Part shown: piece after piece, positions 53,594 to 64,000 of the stretch
How the letters are laid out: each line of letters begins with the position of its first letter
Numbering within the stretch: position 1 is the stretch's first letter
Origin: Hyaloperonospora brassicae
Lineage: Eukaryota > Oomycota > Peronosporomycetes > Peronosporales > Peronosporaceae
Length of the DNA stretch: 64,000 nt
Reading direction: 5' to 3'
Assembly (NCBI GenBank): GCA_947650285.1
Contig: CANTFL010001447.1
Location: 124,001 to 188,000, forward strand
Notes under the pieces: generated by a model
Seen by the model: only the letters and a program-made list of their open reading frames with translations
Database searches by the model: none
What the model was told of the DNA's origin: nothing
Program-made: the position numbers and the translations under genes

Positions 53594-56500
53594 GCGGGGC
53601 GGCCTACTGGGGTAGAACTGAGTTCTGTCACTTCTCTACGAGGTAGAGCGACACAGGGCTTAGCCCCACAGAGCCCCGTGCCAGCAATCACAGAGCGTGG
53701 ATACAAGTCTGGCTTGTTAGTCGCTGAGGCGATAGTTAAAGGCTTTGAGAAGCACTGGTCGATATTAATCGATTCTGGGGCGTCATGCAACTATGCTAGA
53801 CGCCGTTCCCTTGAGGGGAGTCAGCAATATGCTGAGGCGCTCAAAGCGCACGATGGTGATTCCATCACTGTTCGTTTAGCGACGGGTAGTCGCGTTACTG
53901 TGCCTAAAGTTCCGTTGAACTTGGGCGTGAGGTTTTTGGACTTTGATAGCACAGAACGCTGTCTCGTCCTTGACTTGGATTCGAGATACGATCTCATCCT
54001 AGGCATGGCATGGCTTGAACGCCATGAACCATGGATCGATTAGAGGTCTAAGACCTTAGGCGCAACGCGCAATGTTCCTAGTGGAGTTTTGGAGAGTCAT
54101 GAACCCACCTTTGCTAGGCAACAAAAGCGCTATTGGCGCGAGCCATTGACGGAAGATGTTAATGTGCTGGACATTGGTATGTCGGAGTTGATTAACTCGA
54201 CTGTCTATGACATGAATGTTGAGCGGAGCTCTTCTAATGTGTTTGAAGAGAGTTGTACTCCGTTGAGTGATACTCGTTGTGATAATGAGTCACTGCATGC
54301 GTCAAGCATGGTTGGCCTACGGTCGGGAAATACAGGAAGTAATTCCCATGATGTCAGTGCGGTGGCACGTGAAATTACACAGAGTGAGGGCGGCCGTGAT
54401 GGCACCTCACTGAATGTCGGTAATGACATTGATGGCGAGAAGCCAGAGCGTTCAGGGCTAGGCCCGAATGCTGTACGTGAAGTGGTCCGTGTAAATCCAC
54501 TGGGTGAAGTGTTTGAGTTACGTAACACTTCACCAGATGTCGTTCAAGACATGAGCTCTCGTCTAGAGCGTGCTAAGACAAGTAGCAACCACGGGGACCC
54601 GACTGTCCCAGCCTCTAGGAGGCGTACGGTTTCTGTGAGGAAACGATTCCAGCGTAAGTTGGCAACTGTGAAGCGCCCAACGTCTAAGAAGTCACGAAGT
54701 GATAATAGTAATAATACACTATATACACTTGTCAATGGGTTGACTGGCCAGATCGATGGCAATATTAGTCTTGAGACTCTTCCATCTTTGGATACTCTCT
54801 TTGAACTAGACGAAATGTCTGACGGCGAATTTAGCCAAGTCTTACAGGCAGGAGAATTATCCGAGTTAGTGGTCATTCGACCAGATATTGAGTTGAACTC
54901 ATCCTCGTTATTGGACGAGTCTGTCCTTGAGGACACAAAGGCGGCATTGGATGCCCGTAGTGGATCTTCGATCCTTAAGGATCCTCTTGATCCGTTCTAT
55001 CCTTTGGTAAATGAGTTTCAGGACGTGGTGTGTCACAACCCACCGTCCGTCTTACCTCCCGATAGAGGTGTACGTCATGAAATTGACATTGGTTCCTGGA
55101 ACTAAATACTGCGTAACACGGCAGTGGCCTTTACCGAAGGAACAGTGCGACGTCATTGGCGACTTCTTTCGTGCAAAGCACGCAGCGGGCATGGTTCGTG
55201 AGAGCAAATCTCCTCATTCCACGCCCACATTTTGTGTTCGAAAGCCCAATGGAAAGTGGCGCATTGTTCATGCTTACAATAAGCTTAATACTGCCACGAT
55301 CCCGGCTCAGACACCAATTCCTCGGAAATATGTTCTTCAGAACAATATGGTGGGATGTACGATGTACAGTGCACTCGATTTAGTCGATGGTTATTACCAA
55401 TTACTCATGCGTGAGAAAGATATTCCGCTAACAGCGGTTAGTACCCCGAGCGGTATGCTCTGGGAGTGGCTAGTTATGCCACAGGGCTTGTCAAACGCGC
55501 CAGCTACGTTCAATCGTCTTGTGACGCAACTGTTTCGGCCTCACCGAGGTTATGCACAGACCTACTTTGATGACATCTTTGTCCATAGTCGTGCTATGAA
55601 CGGCCGGTCTGATGTGGATAATCACATCGACCATTTACGAGCAGTGCTCGAGTGCATGCTCACAAACAAGTTGTATGCCAACGCCTCTAAGTGCATCTTT
55701 GGTGCACAAGAGATTCCCTTTTTAGGGTGCTTCATTGGGAAGCGTGGTCTTAGAGCGGATTCCGCTAAGATAAAAGCCATAGTCGATTGGCCGGTTCCTC
55801 AGAACCAGAAGGACTTACGTAAGTGGCTTGGCCTTGCCAATTACTTGCACAAGTATAGTGCAAACTATGCAGACATGGCTCGACCATTATCCAATCTCCT
55901 TAAAAAGGATGTGGAATGGTGTTGGACGAACACCGAGCAGGAAGCCTTTACGGCTGTAAAAGAGAGTCTTCTTCATGCGCCAATCTTGGCTTTGCCCGAT
56001 CCTGATCGGCCTTTCAGTGTCGTCTGTGACGCATCTGACTTTGCCATCGGCAGTGCTCTGTTACAAACAGATAATTATGGACGGGAACGCGTCATTGCGT
56101 TTGAGTCCCGGCAGTTGAAAGCAGCTGAAAAGAACTATCCAGTTCATGACAAAGAGCTACTTGCAATGAAGTATGCTTTAGTTAAATTCAGAGTTCATCT
56201 GCTTGGCTCTAAGCCTTTTGTGATCTTTACAGATCATGCGTCATTACGCACTGCGACCCAGTCGCCACATCTATCTCAGCGAATGGCCCGTTGGCTCTCA
56301 TTCTTTGCGGAATACAACTTCGAGGTGAAGTATAAGCCGGGCAAGCAGAATGCTTTGGCTGATGCGTTGTCACGCAGGCCTGACTATGATCTTGCTCATG
56401 TTACGACTCTATCATCATCGGTCACAGACCTCATTCGTTCGGCATATTCCAAAGATGAACATTGTGTAGCTTTGCTACGTGCTCTGGGGAGCGAGGAGTT

Positions 56501-58151
56501 TAACGACTCAGACATTAAATTGTCGGCACGTTTGCGTGCGAGGCTACATCGATATTCCATCGATCAAGGCCTGTTGTGCTATAGCACAGATATGGAGGAT
56601 ACTCCCGGTATCGTTGTCCCTCATGATGAGGAATTGAAGTATCGCATCCTCTATGAGGCGCATGATACTGCGGTGAGCGGTCATCTCGGTCGAGAAAAGA
56701 CATATAGCGCCATGAGCCAATATTATTGGTGGCCCAAACTTTACAAATGGGTAAGCACATATGTGCGTACGTGCGAAACGTGTCAACGGGTGAAACCCTC
56801 AGCTCATGCGTCTGCGCCGCTCGCTAGTCTCCCTATACCCTCTGGGTGCTGGGAGTCCATCAGCATGGATTTCATGTTCGGTCTGCCGAAAGATGGGCAA
56901 GGCAATACGGGTATTGTGGTCTTTGTTGACCGTTTGAGCAAGATGGCTCACTTGGCGGCTGTGCCGGATACCATTGATGGTGAAGGTACAGCTACGATGT
57001 TTATCGATCGAGTGTTTCGATAACACGGCTTGCCTGTGGCAATTGTCTCTGACCGAGACCCTCGCTTCACTGGGAAGTTTTGGAAGTCCATCTTCAAGGT
57101 GCTCGGCACACGTTTGGACATGTCCACAGCGGATCATCCGCAGACAGATGGTCAAACCGAGCGAGTCAATCGCGTTATCGGTGATATATTACGCAGTGTT
57201 TGCGCTAATACACCAAAACGTTGGAGTTCGATGCTCCCTGTTGTTGAGTTTGCGTTAAATAACGCTGTTCACGCCTCTACAGGCTTTACTCCGTTCCACG
57301 TGAACGGTCTCACATACCCTCGCGTTCCGTTAACGCTACCACTGCGTGGTTCAGGGCTTGGTGGGGGAGAGATGGCCGATCGGCTTGCAGATATCAGCCC
57401 TGCCACTGTTCATAAACAGGTAAGCGAGTTTCTCGCAACGCGCTTGAATGTGTTACGACACGTGCGTGATGCACTGGCTGATAGCCAAGATAGACAAAAG
57501 GAGCAAGCTGATGTTAAAGGCAGAGGATGTATTGAACGTTATAAGGTCGGAGACCAGGTTCTACTCAATGCTAAAAACCTACCTACAAATGTAGTCTCTG
57601 CTGTCTTCAAGACAAAGTTGCGTCCGCGCTTCATTGGACCGTTCACGGGCATCGCTAAGAAGGGATTGGCGTACACGCTCAACCTTCCGCGCAAACTGCG
57701 CACGCACCCAGTGTTCTACGTTGGCTTGCTTAAGCCGTATCGGGACCCGTCTCATGTGAACTCGGAGGCGCTTGCTCCTGGAAATAAGGCCTTGACGTCG
57801 ACTGTTGCATCCGAACCAGGAGGTCAAGCTAACCATCCACACGGGCTAAGGCCAACTCCAACGCCTGAACACGGGCTTGCATCGCGCCGAGTTCATTCTG
57901 GGTCTTACCCAATGTCTCTCGGAGACCACTCAGCTCACGGAGCACCTTCTCATGCTCCTCCTTCGGTACCCCGACCGCCACCGACGCTGCTCGATGAGCA
58001 AGGGAACCACCAGTTCCATGTGGAGAAAATCCTTCAGCGACGTCGTCGTCGTGGCCAATACCAGTATCTGGTGAAGTGGCGAGGGTACCCGGAGTCGGAG
58101 AACTCGTGAAGGTATGAGATGCCCCTTCGGCAGGACTGCCCTTACGCCGTG
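53594..58151 (+). pseudogene. Element C pol, multiply broken and truncated
   Basis: Protease with the canonical IDSGAS motif, then TAG 54041-54043 (Trp in element A). RT-RNase H-integrase frame 55011-57023 with YFDDIFVHS intact. A one-base insertion near 55089 shifts the frame (ATTGACATTGG against ATTGACTTGG in A). TAA at about 57021 cuts integrase (Gln in A). Integrase end and chromodomain 57030-58109 with a TGA where D has TGG in the SENSW motif. The sequence ends at the inversion junction. Confidence 0.9.
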
Positions 58152-58152
58152 T
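54359..58152 (+). repeat. Left arm of large inverted repeat (element C)
   Basis: Pairs with 60207-64000. Positions add to a constant 118359 at the landmarks I checked (for example 55011 with 63348 and 57023 with 61336), so there appear to be no net indels over 3.8 kb; only scattered substitutions separate the arms. Confidence 0.85.
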
Positions 58153-58687
58153 TACCCTGACGGGTAGACAAGAGGCGTGAGCGCACGCGATATGCCTGGT
58201 TAGGCGGCGAGAAAACTCGCAAAAGGTCCAACTTGAGCGAATCTTACGTGGGAAACGCCAAGTTGACCGACGTGACACACGTCAAAGCCCACTCTCTCGC
58301 TCTACCATCGAGCTTAGAGATAGCCAACGAGACCCGCTGGTTCTCAAGTGAGATGAGACCAGAGTCCATGGCCATCTCAATCTCACGGATCCAGAGGGTA
58401 AGGTTTTCCCCCTCCTTCCCGGAGTAACATTTAACGTCCACCCGAAGGGGACGAGGCTTAGCCTCTTCTGGTGGCATAGCCACATAGCGTGTCGGCATAG
58501 CCGACGCTACTTGGTTTTGAACCTGGCCCAACAGGGCCGTTTCATACTGCATGAAGGTCTCTACTCGTGCGTTGAGCACATCGGGACCTTGTGCAGCGAG
58601 AAACTCCACGTACTCAGGGCCTACGGCCGCGGTCAGCTTATCAAGCGCGACCTTTTGGGCCTCAGAGAGGGGTGTGGATTGCTCCAT
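58152..58687 (-). pseudogene. Truncated gag of fragment E
   Basis: ATG 58687, nearly identical to element C Gag to NLAFPT, then TAA where C has TGG, and cut off completely at 58152. Not functional. Confidence 0.88.
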
Positions 58688-58745
58688 CCTCAAAGAGGAT
58701 CAGTCGTAACGACTCAGGCGTAGATTGACTACAAGTGCTACCAAG

Positions 58746-59221
58746 TGTAGCGGAGCTACACAGCTCTTTAAGTCAGAGGAAGACTTAACGCTCTTACGAG
58801 CAACTTTGGTTCTACGAACCCGACTCAGAGAGTCAACAAGCTCAGAGAGCTTACGGTCCCCGTTCCTAAGGGACCAAACGATTCAAAAGAATCACAGCAC
58901 AGAGTGCTCAGGAGTAGCTACCTTCACAGGTATTGCTAGCTCCTACCGATCAAAGACGCCTCGTGAGGCACGTGTCTCTTACTGATCAAAAGGGGAACTG
59001 AATTTTTATTTCTTTAATTAGCCTAAAAGAACACCTTAGAACAACGTATTTAACCTGCCCTAAATAACCTCTTAAAAGATCTCGCAATTAACTGATGACA
59101 GACATCGGTCTTCAACAATTGATACACTCACTGTGTTCTAAAATTACTTTATAGGGTAACCCCCTCTCTTGTGTGCACCACACCTATCGTCGACTACCAG
59201 CCGACGTGTAACCCCGTTACA
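58746..59221 (-). repeat. LTR shared by element D (3') and fragment E (5')
   Basis: 476 bp, TGTAGCGGAGC to CCCCGTTACA on the + strand. Serves as 3' LTR of D, next to its polypurine tract, and as 5' LTR of E, next to its primer site. Confidence 0.88.
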
Positions 59222-59233
59222 CCCTCCCCCACC
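59222..59233 (-). promoter_or_regulatory. Polypurine tract of element D
   Basis: Minus strand GGTGGGGGAGGG directly before the 3' LTR, identical to the tract in element A. Confidence 0.85.
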
Positions 59234-59327
59234 AGACTGACGTTACCACCAAACGTCAATCGGCTTCTGTCCTCGAAGAGGTCGGTGTGTGTGTGTTTAA
59301 CCTCGCGGTTGCTGAACACGAAACACC

Positions 59328-60530
59328 ATGGCTTTGCCACCCAATGAGTCTCGGACTCTTTCCTCTTACCTCGACTTCGACGAGGATGTGGACTATGGTA
59401 GTGATACCAGTGTCCATGGAGATGACGGGATATCATCCCACTCCGCTGTACCTGAGGTTCGTCCTCTTACAGCATCGAATCCGTTCGTTGAACGTGGTGA
59501 TATCACCGCGCCAGTGGCGCAGCATCATACAACAGATGCAGATGAGAACATCATCACGAACCCGCTCGACGAGAAACAGCAGCTGATCCGTCAGCGTGAG
59601 GAGCGTGCTCTACGTCGCACTCATACCCAGGCGGTTATTCGAAACCGGAGTGGTTACGTGTTCTCAACACCAGACGTGGAGCAACGCCTCCGTCAAACGG
59701 AAGGCCGTAGCCTTTCAACATGGGCCATTGGCCCCGAGGCTACGTCGCCAGAAGATATCGCCTTTCGCAGGGCTCTAAATGAGAGGTATCTCGAACCAGC
59801 CTTTACCACGCAAGGTCAGTACCTTGCACACCTTGAGAGTCTTTCTCGTGGTGTTTCGGTTCGACCGATAAAGGGCGTGCCCATCTTGTTGTTCGCTGGC
59901 GAACTGCCCGAGGAGGAGGATAATGAGTTCATCCGTTGGGTATACCGCAAGCGGCATCTTAGCAGTGTGCCAACGCTGCGGGCCAGCGCCGATGTGGCTG
60001 ACGTTCGTCTGGAACGGAAGCTCCGGTTCGAGTATGCCAAGCTCAAGGCCAGAGGCCAGTTGCGTACACGTACGCGTTATGCTCCGGCTACAATGGTAGC
60101 CACGGGTCACGACCCTAAGGTGCGGAGCAACACGCCGCCTCCCACCACTATTGGTGAGAAGCGTTCTCGCTCGCAAGGCGACCCTGGCCACGATGTTCAA
60201 AAACATACACGGCGTAAGGGCAGTCCTGCCGAAGGGGCATCTCATACCTCCACGAGTTCTCCGACTCCGGGTACCCTCGCCACTTCACCAGATACTGGTA
60301 TTGGCCACGACGACGACGTCGCTGAAGGATTTTCTCCACATGGAACTGGTGGTTCCCTTGCTCATCGAGCAGCGTCGGTGGCGGTCGGGGTACCGAAGGA
60401 GGAGCATGAGAAGGTGCTCCGTGAGCTGAGTGGTCTCCGAGAGACATTGGGTAAGACCCAGAATGAACTCGGCGCGATGCAAGCCCGTGTTCAGGCGTTG
60501 GAGTTGGCCTTAGCCCGTGTGGATGGTTAG
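59328..60530 (+). CDS. Antisense ORF (aORF) of element D, 400 aa
   Basis: Starts at ATG 59328 in the same CGAAACACCATGG context and at the same distance from the LTR as in element A. Begins MALPPNESRTLSSYL. Conserved blocks shared with A: SNPFVER-like segment, NIITNPLDE, TWAIG, RYLEP, GVPILLFAGELPEEEDN, RWVYRKRHLSS, ADVRLERKLR, YAKLKARGQLR, then DVQKH and a C-terminal coiled coil (EEHEKVLRELSGLRETLG). A TAG at 60528-60530 replaces a CAG of A; the frame beyond it is still related to A (LDLLVRMQQ), so D lost about 34 C-terminal residues. Function unknown; the last 380 bp lie antisense to the chromodomain. Confidence 0.8.
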   Translation: MALPPNESRTLSSYLDFDEDVDYGSDTSVHGDDGISSHSAVPEVRPLTASNPFVERGDITAPVAQHHTTDADENIITNPLDEKQQLIRQREERALRRTHTQAVIRNRSGYVFSTPDVEQRLRQTEGRSLSTWAIGPEATSPEDIAFRRALNERYLEPAFTTQGQYLAHLESLSRGVSVRPIKGVPILLFAGELPEEEDNEFIRWVYRKRHLSSVPTLRASADVADVRLERKLRFEYAKLKARGQLRTRTRYAPATMVATGHDPKVRSNTPPPTTIGEKRSRSQGDPGHDVQKHTRRKGSPAEGASHTSTSSPTPGTLATSPDTGIGHDDDVAEGFSPHGTGGSLAHRAASVAVGVPKEEHEKVLRELSGLRETLGKTQNELGAMQARVQALELALARVDG

Positions 60531-61335
60531 CTTGACCTCCTGGTTCGGATGCAACAGTCGACGTCAAGGCCTTATTTCCAGGCGCAAGGGCCTCCGAGTT
60601 CACATGAGACGGGTCCCGATACGGCTTAAGCAAGCCAACGTAGAACACTGGGTGCGTGCGCAGTTTGCGCGGAAGGTTGAGCGTGTACGCCAATCCCTTC
60701 TTAGCGATGCCCGTGAACGGTCCAATGAAGCGCGGACGCAACTTTGTCTTGAAGACAGCAGAGACTACATTTGTAGGTAGGTTTTTAGCATTGAGTAGAA
60801 CCTGGTCTCCGACCTTATAACGTTCAATACATCCTCTGCCTTTAACATCAGCTTGCTCCTTTTGTCTATCTTGGCTATCAGCCAGTGCATCACGCACGTG
60901 TCGTAACACATTCAAGCGCGTTGCGAGGAACTCGCTTACCTGTTTATGAACAGTGGCAGGGCTTATATCTGCAAGCCGATCGGCCATCTCTCCCCCACCA
61001 AGCCCTGAACCACGCAGTGGTAGCGTTAACGGAACGCGAGGGTATGTGAGACCGTTCACGTGGAACGGAGTAAAGCCTGTAGAGGCGTGAACAGCGTTAT
61101 TTAACGCAAACTCAATAACAGGGAGCATCGAACTCCAACGTTTTGGTGTATTAGCGCAAACACTGCGTAATATATCACCGATAACGCGATTGACTCGCTC
61201 GGTTTGACCATCTGTCTGCGGATGATCCGCTGTGGACATGTCCAAACGTGTGCCGAGCACCTTGAAGATGGACTTCCAAAACTTCCCAGTGAAGCGAGGG
61301 TCTCGGTCAGAGACAATTGCCACAGGCAAGCCGTG
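60148..61335 (-). pseudogene. Element D integrase end and chromodomain
   Basis: Begins after the TAA shared with element C (at about 61338) and runs through the integrase core (VSDRDPRF, QTERVNR) to the chromodomain FHVEKILQRRRR...WRGYPESENSW, which is uninterrupted here. Ends ASENASHQ. Overlaps the aORF antisense. Confidence 0.88.
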
Positions 61336-63348
61336 TTATCGAAACACTCGATCGATAAACATCGTAGCTGTACCTTCACCATCAATGGTATCCGGCACAG
61401 CCGCCAAGTGAGCCATCTTGCTCAAACGGTCAACAAAGACCACAATACCCGTATTGCCTTGCCCATCTTTCGGCAGACCGAACATGAAATCCATGCTGAT
61501 GGACTCCCAGCACCCAGAGGGTATAGGGAGACTAGCGAGCGGCGCAGACGCATGAGCTGAGGGTTTCACCCGTTGACACGTTTCGCACGTACGCACATAT
61601 GTGCTTACCCATTTGTAAAGTTTGGGCCACCAATAATATTGGCTCATGGCGCTATATGTCTTTTCTCGACCGAGATGACCGCTCACCGCAGTATCATGCG
61701 CCTCATAGAGGATGCGATACTTCAATTCCTCATCATGAGGGACAACGATACCGGGAGTATCCTCCATATCTGTGCTATAGCACAACAGGCCTTGATCGAT
61801 GGAATATCGATGTAGCCTCGCACGCAAACGTGCCGACAATTTAATGTCTGAGTCGTTAAACTCCTCGCTCCCCAGAGCACGTAGCAAAGCTACACAATGT
61901 TCATCTTTGGAATATGCCGAACGAATGAGGTCTGTGACCGATGATGATAGAGTCGTAACATGAGCAAGATCATAGTCAGGCCTGCGTGACAACGCATCAG
62001 CCAAAGCATTCTGCTTGCCCGGCTTATACTTCACCTCGAAGTTGTATTCCGCAAAGAATGAGAGCCAACGGGCCATTCGCTGAGATAGATGTGGCGACTG
62101 GGTCGCAGTGCGTAATGACGCATGATCTGTAAAGATCACAAAAGGCTTAGAGCCAAGCAGATGAACTCTGAATTTAACTAAAGCATACTTCATTGCAAGT
62201 AGCTCTTTGTCATGAACTGGATAGTTCTTTTCAGCTGCTTTCAACTGCCGGGACTCAAACGCAATGACGCGTTCCCGTCCATAATTATCTGTTTGTAACA
62301 GAGCACTGCCGATGGCAAAGTCAGATGCGTCACAGACGACACTGAAAGGCCGATCAGGATCGGGCAAAGCCAAGATTGGCGCATGAAGAAGACTCTCTTT
62401 TACAGCCGTAAAGGCTTCCTGCTCGGTGTTCGTCCAACACCATTCCACATCCTTTTTAAGGAGATTGGATAATGGTCGAGCCATGTCTGCATAGTTTGCA
62501 CTATACTTGTGCAAGTAATTGGCAAGGCCAAGCCACTTACGTAAGTCCTTCTGGTTCTGAGGAACCGGCCAATCGACTATGGCTTTTATCTTAGCGGAAT
62601 CCGCTCTAAGACCACGCTTCCCAATGAAGCACCCTAAAAAGGGAATCTCTTGTGCACCAAAGATGCACTTAGAGGCGTTGGCATACAACTTGTTTGTGAG
62701 CATGCACTCGAGCACTGCTCGTAAATGGTCGATGTGATTATCCACATCAGACCGGCCGTTCATAGCACGACTATGGACAAAGATGTCATCAAAGTAGGTC
62801 TGTGCATAACCTCGGTGAGGCCGAAACAGTTGCGTCACAAGACGATTGAACGTAGCTGGCGCGTTTGACAAGCCCTGTGGCATAACTAGCCACTCCCAGA
62901 GCATACCGCTCGGGGTACTAACCGCTGTTAGCGGAATATCTTTCTCACGCATGAGTAATTGGTAATAACCATCGACTAAATCGAGTGCACTGTACATCGT
63001 ACATCCCACCATATTGTTCTGAAGAACATATTTCCGAGGAATTGGTGTCTGAGCCGGGGTCGTGGCAGTATTAAGCTTATTGTAAGCATGAACAATGCGC
63101 CACTTTCCATTGGGCTTTCGAACACAAAATGTGGGCGTGGAATGAGGAGATTTGCTCTCACGAACCATGCCCGCTGCGTGCTTTGCACGAAAGAAGTCGC
63201 CAATGACGTCGCACTGTTCCTTCGGTAAAGGCCACTGCCGTGTTACGCAGTATTTAGTTCCAGGAACCAATGTCAATTTCATGACGTACACCTCTATCGG
63301 GAGGTAAGACGGACGGTGGGTTGTGACACACCACGTCCTGAAACTCAT
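61336..63348 (-). pseudogene. Element D RT, RNase H and integrase N-terminal half
   Basis: 670 open codons almost identical to element C 55011-57023, including an intact YFDDIFVHS, RNase H DAS and integrase HHCC. Bounded by the same frameshift upstream (near 63270) and the same TAA downstream as in C. Confidence 0.9.
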
Positions 63349-64000
63349 TTACCAAAGGATAGAACGGATCAAGAGGATCCTTAAGGATCGAAGATCCACT
63401 ACGGGCATCCAATGCCGCCTTTGTGTCCTCAAGGACAGACTCGTCCAATAACGAGGATGAGTTCAACTCAATATCTGGTCGAATGACCACTAACTCGGAT
63501 AATTCTCCTGCCTGTAAGACTTGGCTAAATTCGCCGTCAGACATTTCGTCTAGTTCAAAGAGAGTATCCAAAGATGGAAGAGTCTCAAGACTAATATTGC
63601 CATCGATCTGGCCAGTCAACCCATTGACAAGTGTATATAGTGTATTATTACTATTATCACTTCGTGACTTCTTAGACGTTGGGCGCTTCACAGTTGCCAA
63701 CTTACGCTGGAATCGTTTCCTCACAGAAACCGTACGCCTCCTAGAGGCTGGGACAGTCGGGTCCCCGTGGTTGCTACTTGTCTTAGCACGCTCTAGACGA
63801 GAGCTCATGTCTTGAACGACATCTGGTGAAGTGTTACGTAACTCAAACACTTCACCCAGTGGATTTACACGGACCACTTCACGTACAGCATTCGGGCCTA
63901 GCCCTGAACGCTCTGGCTTCTCGCCATCAATGTCATTACCGACATTCAGTGAGGTGCCATCACGGCCGCCCTCACTCTGTGTAATTTCACGTGCCACCGC
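63254..64000 (-). pseudogene. Element D protease-RT linker, partial
   Basis: Ser/Thr-rich linker ([34 protein letters not shown]) that runs out of the window at 64000 and ends at the one-base insertion shared with C. Single copy of the unit duplicated in A. Confidence 0.85.

Larger units (their letters stand above)
52023..58151 (+). mobile_element. Element C: truncated Ty3/gypsy chromovirus
   Basis: Plus-strand copy of a second chromovirus family: 5' LTR (52023-52498), primer site, gag, then a broken pol up to the chromodomain, where the sequence stops at 58151 and continues as an inverted LTR-gag fragment. The antisense ORF (except its end), polypurine tract and 3' LTR are missing. The base content upstream of the LTR is LINE sequence; the five bases CTCAC (52018-52022) would be one copy of its target duplication, with no partner in the window. 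Confidence 0.9.
58152..59221 (-). mobile_element. Fragment E: inverted LTR plus 5' gag
   Basis: Reverse complement of element C 52023-53092 (positions sum to 111244). Contains LTR 58746-59221, primer site and the first 170-180 codons of gag. Read on the minus strand it follows element D head to tail through one shared LTR. The join to element C at 58151/58152 has one base of microhomology. Confidence 0.88.
59222..64000 (-). mobile_element. Element D: Ty3/gypsy chromovirus, continues beyond window
   Basis: Minus-strand element of the same family as C: polypurine tract 59222-59233, antisense ORF 59328-60530, chromodomain, integrase, RNase H, RT and part of the protease-RT linker up to the window edge. 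Gag and the 5' LTR should lie to the right of 64000. Confidence 0.9.
60207..64000 (-). repeat. Right arm of large inverted repeat (element D)
   Basis: Pairs with 54359-58152. The homology stops exactly at the C/E junction on the inner side and runs out of the window on the outer side. Confidence 0.85.

Noticed and set aside
1..64000. CRISPR arrays, operons, ribosome-binding sites, rRNA or tRNA genes
   Set aside because: No regularly spaced direct repeats with unique spacers, no rRNA-like or cloverleaf sequence that I could recognise by eye; the window is eukaryotic.

Overview
The window looks like oomycete nuclear DNA, probably Peronosporales; I cannot name the species. Reasons: compact genes with introns of roughly 60-115 bp (one of 390 bp), bZIP/START-like transcription factors of the type oomycetes carry in large numbers, a CIPK-like kinase with a NAF motif, initiator-like TCATTT motifs close to start codons, and Ty3/gypsy chromoviruses, a hAT element and a LINE of oomycete type. 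There is no prokaryotic organisation.

Layout. 1-8.7 kb is gene-poor and decayed, with one well bounded but dead hAT transposon (5135-7506, perfect 8-bp target duplication). 8743-16719 is a full-length Ty3/gypsy chromovirus ('element A', minus strand) with a 5-bp target duplication ACAGG and almost identical LTRs, yet a broken pol. 17.7-20.2 kb holds a seven-exon mid-SUN (SUCO/SLP1-type) membrane protein gene. 20.2-24.8 kb is empty or decayed. 24.8-28.8 kb holds two convergent transcription-factor genes, one bZIP and one bHLH-zipper-like, that share a START-like C-terminal domain. 28.8-31.9 kb is low-complexity DNA with a broken gene.

31.9-46.6 kb is a dense island of conserved housekeeping genes: OPA3-like (-), DDX60/Ski2-like helicase (-), PRPP synthetase-like (+), TVP23 (+), CIPK-like kinase (-), CobW/ZNG1 metallochaperone GTPase (+), a TOG-domain microtubule protein (-) and a small four-helix membrane protein (+). 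Several neighbours are divergent pairs with short shared promoter regions. Exon structures were worked out from splice sites and checked for phase.

46.6-64 kb is a nest of transposons: a LINE (minus strand) carrying a solo LTR (48527-48970, target duplication TGCAA) near its 3' end, then cut at 52022 by a second chromovirus family. That family is present as element C (+, 52023-58151, truncated), an inverted LTR-gag fragment E (58152-59221) and element D (-, 59222-64000, running out of the window). C and D form a colinear inverted repeat of about 3.8 kb and share the same inactivating lesions.

The most interesting signal is a 400-433 codon open reading frame on the antisense strand at the 3' end of the chromoviruses (9492-10793 in A, 59328-60530 in D). 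It is conserved as protein between two clearly diverged families, starts with matching ATG contexts next to the 3' LTR, and its last third overlaps the pol chromodomain on the opposite strand.
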